NCBI GenBank assembly: GCA_945957335.1
Contig: CAMFLJ010000093.1
Coordinates: 1-11,995 of the forward strand
Length of the DNA stretch: 11,995 nt
Source: an uncultured Actinomycetes bacterium
Lineage (GTDB): Bacteria; Actinomycetota; Acidimicrobiia; Acidimicrobiales; Acidimicrobilacustridaceae
Direction of reading: 5' to 3'
Under the pieces are notes generated by a model. The model was not told the origin of the DNA. It saw only the letters and a list, made by a program, of their open reading frames with translations, and searched no databases. Of the stretch, positions 7,170 through 11,995 are shown in pieces. The number at the start of each line of letters is the position of its first letter. Positions within the stretch are counted from its first letter, which is position 1. The translations under genes were made by a program, and so were the position numbers.

Positions 7170-7201
7170 GGGTCTCAGAGGCCCAGGGCGCCGTGAGACC
7201 C
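7170..7201. promoter_or_regulatory. Inverted repeat GGGTCTCA/TGAGACCC between amidase and P450
   Basis: GGGTCTCA (7170-7177) and TGAGACCC (7194-7201) are exact reverse complements with a 16-base spacer, sharing the TGAGAC core with the neighbouring repeat at 7117-7143. It also lies 35-66 bases after the amidase stop in the direction of transcription, so as RNA it could form a hairpin and help end the amidase transcript. An 8-bp palindrome AACCGGTT (7202-7209) is immediately adjacent. Operator and terminator readings both remain open. Confidence 0.5.
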
Positions 7202-7235
7202 AACCGGTTCGGGAGGAGGAGCCAGGTGGCCGGGA

Positions 7236-8678
7236 TCAGCCGGCGATGAGGGGCGGCCGGCGGTCGGCCCAGGGCCGGGCCCGCTCGAGCTGGCCGGCGA
7301 GGCGCAGCACCAGGTCCTCGCGGCCGTAGGCCGCCACCACCTGCACACCGATGGGCAGGCCCTCGGTGGACCACCCGAGCGGCAGCGACGCCGCCGGCTG
7401 GCCGGAGATGTCGAACGGCATGGCGAACGCCGTCATGGCCGAGAACACCGGGATGGCGTCCTCCAGCGGCTGGTCGGCCGAGATGGTGCCGAGCGGCGGC
7501 GGGAGCATCGCCATGGTCGGCGACACGATGACGTCGTGGGGCCCGGTGGCCTGGGCGATGCGGCGGCTCCAGCGCGAGAGCACGTCGATGTGCTCGACGT
7601 AGTCGGCCGCGCCCATCGCCCGGCCGGCGGCCAGCGAGCCGGCCGTCATCGGCTCGAGGTCGCCCTCGGCCACCGTGGCGCCGACGAGCTGCTCCCACCG
7701 GGCGATGTCGCGGGCCACCGACGCGGCGATCACCGCGCCCATGGAGGCGGGGCCGGCGTCGTCGTGGAGCGAGACGGCGTCGAACGGCTCGACCGAGTGG
7801 CCCAGCTCCTCGAGCAGGCGCGCCGTGGCCTCGGCGGCGGCGGTGCACTGCGGGTCGACCGGCACACCGTTGTGGGTGTGGAGCATCAGCCCGACACGCA
7901 GGCGCGGAACCTCCTGCTCGGCGACCTCGTCGAGCCACGGGCGCGAGGGCGGCGGGGCCTCGTAGAGGTCGCCGGGGACGGCACCGGCGGTGGCGTCGAG
8001 CACGGCGGCGGAGTCGCGCACCGAGCGGGTGAGCACGTGCTCGTGGGTGAGCGGGCCCCAGTACATGCCCCAGTCGGGGCCGAGGGTGGTGCGGCCGCGG
8101 CTGGGCTTGAGGCCCACCAGCCCGCACGCCGAGGCCGGGATGCGGATCGAGCCGCCCATGTCGTTGCCGTGGGCGAGGGCCACCATGCGGGCGGCGACGG
8201 CCGCCGCCGAACCGCCGCTCGACCCGCCCGAGGAGCGATCGAGGTCCCACGGGTTGTGGGTCGGGCCGAAGGCCAGCGGCTCGGTGGTCGACGACATCGT
8301 GAGCTCGGGCACCTTGGTGCGGCCGAGCTGCACGAGGCCGGCGAGGCGGTAGCGGCGGGTGAGCCCGGTGTCGGCGGCGGACACGAGCGGGTGGTCGCGC
8401 AGGAAGCGGGTGCCGTGCTGGTAGCGGTCGCCCTCGGAGTGCTGCACGGCGTCCTTCAGGAGGAACGGCACGCCCCGGAAGGGACCGTCGGGCAGCGGCC
8501 CGGCCGCCTCGGCCCGGGCCCGCTCGTAGCGCTCGGAGACGATCACGCCGAGCTGCGGGTCGAGCGCCTCCACCCGGGCGATGGCGGCCTCGACCAGCTC
8601 GGGGGCCGACACCTCGCCGGCCACGACGGCGGAGGCCTGGCCGACGGCGTCGAGGTCGAGCACCTCCTCGGCGCTCAC
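7236..8678 (-). CDS. Amidase signature family hydrolase
   Basis: A 480-residue amidase-signature enzyme, which hydrolyses carboxylic amides through a Ser-cisSer-Lys triad. All three are visible: K75 in FLLKDA, the cis-serine S153 in SSGGSSGGSAAAVAA (149-163), and the nucleophile S177 in GNDMGGSIRIPAS (171-183). The S153-S177 spacing of 24 equals that of GatA and FAAH. KPSRGR (191-196) and the C-terminal GLPIGVQVVA (440-449) are also typical. No GatB or GatC is nearby, and the sequence looks like a catabolic amidase rather than a tRNA amidotransferase subunit. The start is GTG 8678, preceded by AGGGAGG with a five-base spacer and overlapping the VOC stop as GTGA. This fixes the start, although the frame stays open upstream. 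No signal peptide is seen, so it is cytoplasmic. It is coupled to the VOC protein and followed by the P450 after 182 bp. Substrate unknown. Confidence 0.93.
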   Translation of the reverse strand: MSAEEVLDLDAVGQASAVVAGEVSAPELVEAAIARVEALDPQLGVIVSERYERARAEAAGPLPDGPFRGVPFLLKDAVQHSEGDRYQHGTRFLRDHPLVSAADTGLTRRYRLAGLVQLGRTKVPELTMSSTTEPLAFGPTHNPWDLDRSSGGSSGGSAAAVAARMVALAHGNDMGGSIRIPASACGLVGLKPSRGRTTLGPDWGMYWGPLTHEHVLTRSVRDSAAVLDATAGAVPGDLYEAPPPSRPWLDEVAEQEVPRLRVGLMLHTHNGVPVDPQCTAAAEATARLLEELGHSVEPFDAVSLHDDAGPASMGAVIAASVARDIARWEQLVGATVAEGDLEPMTAGSLAAGRAMGAADYVEHIDVLSRWSRRIAQATGPHDVIVSPTMAMLPPPLGTISADQPLEDAIPVFSAMTAFAMPFDISGQPAASLPLGWSTEGLPIGVQVVAAYGREDLVLRLAGQLERARPWADRRPPLIAG

Positions 8679-9592
8679 GACAGCCTCCCTGACCGGTCGG
8701 TGAGCTGGATGAGCTCGAGGCACTCGCCGTCGGGGCCGGGCCAGAACAGCACTTCGAGCAACGGCAGGTCGTCGCCGACCGACAGGGTGGCCGTGGGTGC
8801 GAACGGCACCGAGCCGGCGGCCCGCACCACGCCCTCGTCGCGGGTGCAGTCGTCGGTGGCCCAGGCCATGCGGAACAGGCCCACCTCGTTGGCCGCCCGC
8901 ACCCGCACCCACGCCGGGTCGACGGCGGGCTCGAGCCACTGCACGAGCGTGACCGAGAACCGCGAGCCCGAGTCGGACAGGCGAGCGGTGCGCACCAGGC
9001 CGTCGACGGCCAGGCCGTGCAGCTCGGCCGGCTGGGCCATCTCGCGCACCTCGCCGACGGGCACCAGGCCCATGACGTCGCGGTAGTAGGCCAGCGACGC
9101 ATCGACGTCGACGCAGTTCACGATCACCTGGGCGATCGAGGTGGTCTCACCCTCGAAGAGCTGCACCGACACGCCGTCGAGGTCGTGGATCATCACGGTG
9201 CGGGGGCCGGAGTCGCCGTGACCGTGCACCGGCCCGCCCACCACGGTGGCACCGGCGGCAACCGCCGCGGCGAGCACGCCGTCGAGGTCGGGCGTCGAGA
9301 TGCACACCCGGTTGAGCCCGGGCTGGCCGACGGTGGGCGGCGCCGTGCCGGTGGGCGGCGGGGTCGTCCACTGGAGGAGGTCGAGCGACAGCCCTTCCAT
9401 CTCGTCGTCGGAGTGCAGCATCCACGCGTCCCAGCAGACCTCCGGCAGGCCGAAGGCGTCGCCGGGCTGCGGCCGGCTCGGCACCGTGTGCGTCACCCTC
9501 CTCAGCCCGAGCGCTTCGTAGAGCTCGACGGCCCGACCGAGGTCGGTGCAGTTCGAGTTCACGTGGTAGATCCGGTTCCCCCCGATGGCCAT
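8675..9592 (-). CDS. Two-domain VOC (glyoxalase/extradiol dioxygenase superfamily) protein
   Basis: A 305-residue protein with two vicinal-oxygen-chelate (VOC) modules, the fold shared by glyoxalase I, extradiol ring-cleavage dioxygenases and others. Module 1 (about 5-148) starts NRIYHVNSNCTDLGRAVELYEALGL and ends MIHDLDGVSVQLFEG. Module 2 (about 152-297) starts AQVIVNCVDVDASLAYYRDVMGL and ends WPGPDGECLELIQL. The overall length matches extradiol dioxygenases. However, the usual metal ligands are incomplete: module 1 keeps H10 but has Q144 where the family has Glu, and module 2 has no His at its first ligand position (IVNC) though E293 remains. It may bind substrate without the standard metal chemistry, or use another set of residues. 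ATG 9592 is chosen because the reading frame upstream runs into the divergent esterase and a -10-like box stands seven bases before it. It is the first gene of the pair with the amidase. Confidence 0.85.
   Translation of the reverse strand: MAIGGNRIYHVNSNCTDLGRAVELYEALGLRRVTHTVPSRPQPGDAFGLPEVCWDAWMLHSDDEMEGLSLDLLQWTTPPPTGTAPPTVGQPGLNRVCISTPDLDGVLAAAVAAGATVVGGPVHGHGDSGPRTVMIHDLDGVSVQLFEGETTSIAQVIVNCVDVDASLAYYRDVMGLVPVGEVREMAQPAELHGLAVDGLVRTARLSDSGSRFSVTLVQWLEPAVDPAWVRVRAANEVGLFRMAWATDDCTRDEGVVRAAGSVPFAPTATLSVGDDLPLLEVLFWPGPDGECLELIQLTDRSGRLS
8684..8690 (-). promoter_or_regulatory. Ribosome binding site that fixes the amidase start
   Basis: AGGGAGG lies inside the end of the VOC gene, five bases ahead of the GTG at 8678. 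It is one of the strongest Shine-Dalgarno matches in the window and decides for this start over longer versions of the open frame. Confidence 0.75.
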
Positions 9593-9623
9593 GGCGCCGA
9601 CCCTACGCGCACCCTTCGGCGCC
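9593..9623. repeat. Inverted repeat GGCGCCGA/TCGGCGCC abutting the VOC start
   Basis: GGCGCCGA (9593-9600) and TCGGCGCC (9616-9623) are exact reverse complements with a 15-base spacer. They fill half of the 63-bp divergent gap between the VOC and esterase genes. One arm touches the VOC ATG directly. It could be an operator shared by both genes. Because GGCGCC is common in such GC-rich DNA, chance is a real alternative. Confidence 0.4.
9600..9605 (-). promoter_or_regulatory. -10-like box TAGGGT upstream of the VOC gene
   Basis: On the minus strand TAGGGT fits TANNNT and ends seven bases before the ATG at 9592. This is the same arrangement as TAGGCT before the desaturase GTG, so a leaderless transcript is possible. 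No good -35 is visible. The rival reading is that the AGGG in it acts as a ribosome binding site with an eight-base spacer. Confidence 0.4.
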
Positions 9624-9655
9624 CGCGACGGCCGATGGTGTGGTCGACTACCGCC

Positions 9656-11131
9656 ATGACCACCGCGCAGACCACGCGGGGTGTGGTCCGGGGGACGTCC
9701 GGGGCAGGCTGCACCGCGTTCCTCGGCATGCCCTACGCCATCCCTCCCACCGGCGAGCTCCGCTGGGCGCCGCCCGTCGCCGTCGACCCGTGGGAGGGCG
9801 AGCGCGACGCCACCCGCCCCGGGCCCGCGGCCTGGCAACCCACCGGCGGCCCGCTCGACGGGCTCGTACCCGGCATGGGCAGCGCCGACCAGGCCGACGA
9901 CTGCCTGAGCCTCAACGTGTGGACGCCCGCAGCCGACGACGCCCGCCGGCCGGTGCTGGTGTGGGTGCACGGCGGCGCCTTCCAGCTCGGCGCCGGCTCG
10001 CTCGGCGTCTACGACGGCACCCGGCTGGCCACCGCCACCGACACCGTCGTGGTCACGTTCAACTACCGCCTCGGCGCCTTCGGCTTCCTGGTGCTCGACG
10101 ACCCGTCGACCACGCCGAACGTCGGGCTGCTCGACCAGGTCGCCGCCCTCGAGTGGGTGCGCGACAACGTCGCCGCCTTCGGTGGTGACCCCGACCGGGT
10201 GACCGTGTTCGGTGAGTCCGCCGGCGGCGGCAGCGTGCTCTCGCTGCTGTCGATGCCCGCTGCGTCGGGCCTGTTCCACCGGGCGATCGTCCAGAGCGGC
10301 GCCACCGACCTGCTCCTCGACCGCGACCGTGCCCTCGAGGTGTCGGCGTGCGTGGCGCGCTGCGCCGGTGTCGAGCCCGGCGACGTGGCCGCCCTGCGCG
10401 ACCTCCCGCCCGACGAGCTGCTCGCCGCGCAGGCCCAGGCCGCCGGCGAGCTCTTCGCCACCGTCGGCACCATGCCGTTCCACCCGTGCGTCGACGGCGA
10501 GGTCGTGCCGACCACCTGGCAGCAGGCCGCCGAGGCCGGTGTCAACGCGGTGCCGCTGATCATCGGCACCACCCGTGACGAGATGGCGCTGTTCGCCTCG
10601 TTCGACCCCGCGGCTGCGAACCTCGACGACGAGGGCCTCCGCCGCCGCCTCGACGGCGCCGCGGCCGCCGGCCTCGACGTCGACGCCCTGCTCGAGGCCT
10701 ACGCCGAGACGGGCACCACCGCACCGCCGGAGGTGTGGCAGCGCATCCAGACCGACCAGGCCATGTGGCTGCCCGCCCTCCGCATCGCCGCGGCCCGGGC
10801 GGCCCACGCCCCGCTGTGGATGTACCGCTTCGACTGGCCGGCCGTGCACCCGGGCATGGGCGCGCCGCACGGCATCGACATCCCGTTCCCGTTCGCCACC
10901 ATCGACGTCGACGGGTGGGACGGCTTCGTGGCCGACGCCGCCGACGCCATGGGCCTGGCCGCCACCGAGCAGCAGCTGTGGGCCGCCATGGCCCGCGACG
11001 GGGCGCCCTCGGCCGAGGGCCTCGAGTGGCCGGCGTTCGATGCCGACCGGCGGGCCACGTTGGTGCTCGGCCGCGCGGTCGAGCTGGTCGACGACCCCAA
11101 CGGCCCGGTGCGCAGGGCGTGGGGCGGCTGA
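9656..11131 (+). CDS. Type-B carboxylesterase (alpha/beta hydrolase, pNB-esterase-like)
   Basis: A 491-residue type-B carboxylesterase/lipase, an alpha/beta hydrolase that cleaves carboxylic esters. The oxyanion hole is HGG (H105-G107 in VWVHGGAFQLGAGS). The nucleophile is S188 in FGESAGGGS. The acid is E309 in IIGTTRDEM, and the base is H405 in GAPHGIDIPF, each in the same context as in Bacillus p-nitrobenzyl esterase. DDCLSLNVWTP (81-91) and TFNYRLGAFGF (134-144) are further family marks. No signal peptide is seen, so the enzyme is probably cytoplasmic. ATG 9656 is preferred because the esterase fold starts directly after it. ATG 9635, in frame, would add only seven residues, and neither has a ribosome binding site. 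It is divergent from the VOC-amidase pair, suggesting a shared catabolic role (inference). Confidence 0.92.
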   Translation: MTTAQTTRGVVRGTSGAGCTAFLGMPYAIPPTGELRWAPPVAVDPWEGERDATRPGPAAWQPTGGPLDGLVPGMGSADQADDCLSLNVWTPAADDARRPVLVWVHGGAFQLGAGSLGVYDGTRLATATDTVVVTFNYRLGAFGFLVLDDPSTTPNVGLLDQVAALEWVRDNVAAFGGDPDRVTVFGESAGGGSVLSLLSMPAASGLFHRAIVQSGATDLLLDRDRALEVSACVARCAGVEPGDVAALRDLPPDELLAAQAQAAGELFATVGTMPFHPCVDGEVVPTTWQQAAEAGVNAVPLIIGTTRDEMALFASFDPAAANLDDEGLRRRLDGAAAAGLDVDALLEAYAETGTTAPPEVWQRIQTDQAMWLPALRIAAARAAHAPLWMYRFDWPAVHPGMGAPHGIDIPFPFATIDVDGWDGFVADAADAMGLAATEQQLWAAMARDGAPSAEGLEWPAFDADRRATLVLGRAVELVDDPNGPVRRAWGG

Positions 11132-11164
11132 TCTCCTAGGGGCCAGGCCGGCCGGTCGGGTGGC

Positions 11165-11995
11165 TCAGCCCTCGACCGGCACCCGCAGCACGAGCCCGTC
11201 GGCGTCGACCTCGGCGCCGTCGGGCCCTCGCAGGGCCACCACCACGTCAGCTCCGTCGCGCTCGACGACGAGCACGCCGTCCTCGACGACGCGCGAGCCC
11301 GACACGAGCAGCTCCTGCGCGGTGCGCACCACGAGGAGGCCGTCGGCGGCACCGAGGCGCCCCTCGACCCGCCAGTCGACCTCGATCACCGAGCCGACGT
11401 CCTCGCGCACGGCGGCGGCCTCGACCTCGATGGCGACCCGCACGGGGTCGTCGTCGCCGTCGGCCGCGAACGGGCCGGCTCCGGTCGGGTCGAGGGCCAC
11501 GCTCTGGCGCCAGGTGCGCTCGATGCGGGCCCGCTCGAGCGCCCACAGGCCCTCGACGAGCAGCGGCGCCGCCTCGGGGCGCACGGCGTCGGGAGGCGGC
11601 GCCGGCTTGGCCCGGGCCGCCTCGAGCTCGGTGCGCAGCGACTCCGCCTCGGACCGCGTGGCGTTCAGCACGACCTCGGTGGCGTCGGCCTGCGCCAGGG
11701 CGGCGACCGCCGCGGCGTCGGCCTCGCGGGCGGCCTCCTGGGCATTGGCCAGGTCGGCGCGCAGCTCGACGAGCTGGTCGTCGAGGCGGGACAGCTCACC
11801 GGACGTGTCGTCGACCGCGGCCTGGAGCCGGTCGCGCTCGGCGGCGGCCACCTCGAGCTCGGCCGAGGCGGCGTCGCGGGCCGCGGCGGCCTCGTCGCGC
11901 TCGGTCTGCGCCTCGGTGGCCCGCGCCTCGAGCGAGGCCTCGCGCTCGGCGGCGGCCTCGACCGCCGCCCACCCCTCGTCGGCCCGGGCCCGCTG
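11165..11995 (-). CDS. Coiled-coil protein of unknown function, 5' end outside window
   Basis: At least 276 residues; the frame stays open to the right edge (first visible codons read QRARADEGWAAVEAAAE), so the true start is beyond it. The GTG at 11851 is only an internal codon, with no reason to choose it as start. The first roughly 140 visible residues are a long coiled coil rich in Ala, Glu, Arg and Leu (for example SAELEVAAAERDRLQAAVDD). A short Pro/Ala linker (AKPAPPPDAVRPEAAP) follows, then a C-terminal domain of about 130 residues. That domain has one helix (WALERARIERTWRQSVAL) and alternating beta strands (VRVAIEVEAAAV, GSVIEVDWRVEG, DGVLVVERDGADVVVAL). I do not recognise the C-terminal domain. 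A scaffold or cell-envelope/division-related role is possible for such a layout but nothing here shows it. It converges on the esterase with a 33-bp gap. Confidence 0.75.
   Translation of the reverse strand, partial: QRARADEGWAAVEAAAEREASLEARATEAQTERDEAAAARDAASAELEVAAAERDRLQAAVDDTSGELSRLDDQLVELRADLANAQEAAREADAAAVAALAQADATEVVLNATRSEAESLRTELEAARAKPAPPPDAVRPEAAPLLVEGLWALERARIERTWRQSVALDPTGAGPFAADGDDDPVRVAIEVEAAAVREDVGSVIEVDWRVEGRLGAADGLLVVRTAQELLVSGSRVVEDGVLVVERDGADVVVALRGPDGAEVDADGLVLRVPVEG

Noticed and set aside
8679..8939. N-terminal extension of the amidase
   Set aside because: It lies inside the VOC gene and is Arg/Gly-rich. The strong AGGGAGG site marks GTG 8678.
9017..9655. N-terminal extension of the esterase
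   Set aside because: Antisense to the VOC gene, His/Gly/Val-rich shadow sequence. The esterase fold begins right after ATG 9656.
9593..10870. N-terminal extension of the VOC protein to about 731 residues
   Set aside because: The extra part is antisense to the esterase catalytic core and shows no domain features.
11132..11164. Possible terminator between esterase and coiled-coil gene
   Set aside because: Contains short palindromes (CCTAGG, GGCCGGCC at 11146-11153) but no stem-loop of useful length.

Overview
The window is very GC-rich (about 70% or more by eye) and strongly biased to G/C in third codon positions. As a result nearly every real gene casts long open shadows in other frames. This bias, the non-SD and GTG starts, an RmuC, and a set of lipid and xenobiotic enzymes (P450, carboxymuconolactone-decarboxylase-like, amidase, carboxylesterase, two-domain VOC protein, fatty acid desaturase) suggest an actinobacterial chromosome. 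An Acidimicrobiia-type lineage is my guess from overall style, not something the sequence proves. I see no rRNA, tRNA, CRISPR array, insertion sequence or phage gene.

Layout. Bases 11-1711 (+) encode a D-aminoacylase-like amidohydrolase that converges, across 11 bp, on 1723-2202 (-), a small membrane-anchored protein of unknown function. That gene is divergent from rmuC (2335-3546, +). A membrane fatty acid desaturase follows (3619-4767, +). It is preceded by a perfect 8+8 bp inverted repeat that looks like a TetR-family operator, and by a -10-like box placed for leaderless transcription. A 12-bp-stem hairpin at 4786-4813 separates it from a minus-strand block.

The minus-strand block, in transcription order, is VOC/glyoxalase-like protein (9592-8675), amidase (8678-7236), cytochrome P450 (7053-5800) and AhpD/CMD-like protein (5803-4841). 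The VOC/amidase and P450/CMD pairs are each joined by the same 4-base GTGA stop/start overlap, set in an identical 12-base context. The 182-bp gap between amidase and P450 holds four TGAGAC half-sites arranged as two inverted pairs about two helical turns apart, probably a regulatory region for the P450-CMD pair. A type-B carboxylesterase (9656-11131, +) is divergent from the VOC gene across 63 bp. It converges on a coiled-coil protein of unknown function (11165 to past the right edge, -).

Working together (inference): the esterase, amidase, P450, CMD-like and VOC-like proteins form a plausible set for taking apart an ester- or amide-bearing lipophilic compound. The P450 shows features of the steroid/branched-lipid group (CYP124/125/142-like), but no substrate can be assigned. 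No ferredoxin or reductase gene lies in the window, so the P450 must use redox partners encoded elsewhere. I did not find a convincing wholly new system. The most notable points are the operator architectures, the atypical metal-site residues in the amidohydrolase and VOC proteins, and the duplicated CMD fold with only one CxxC.
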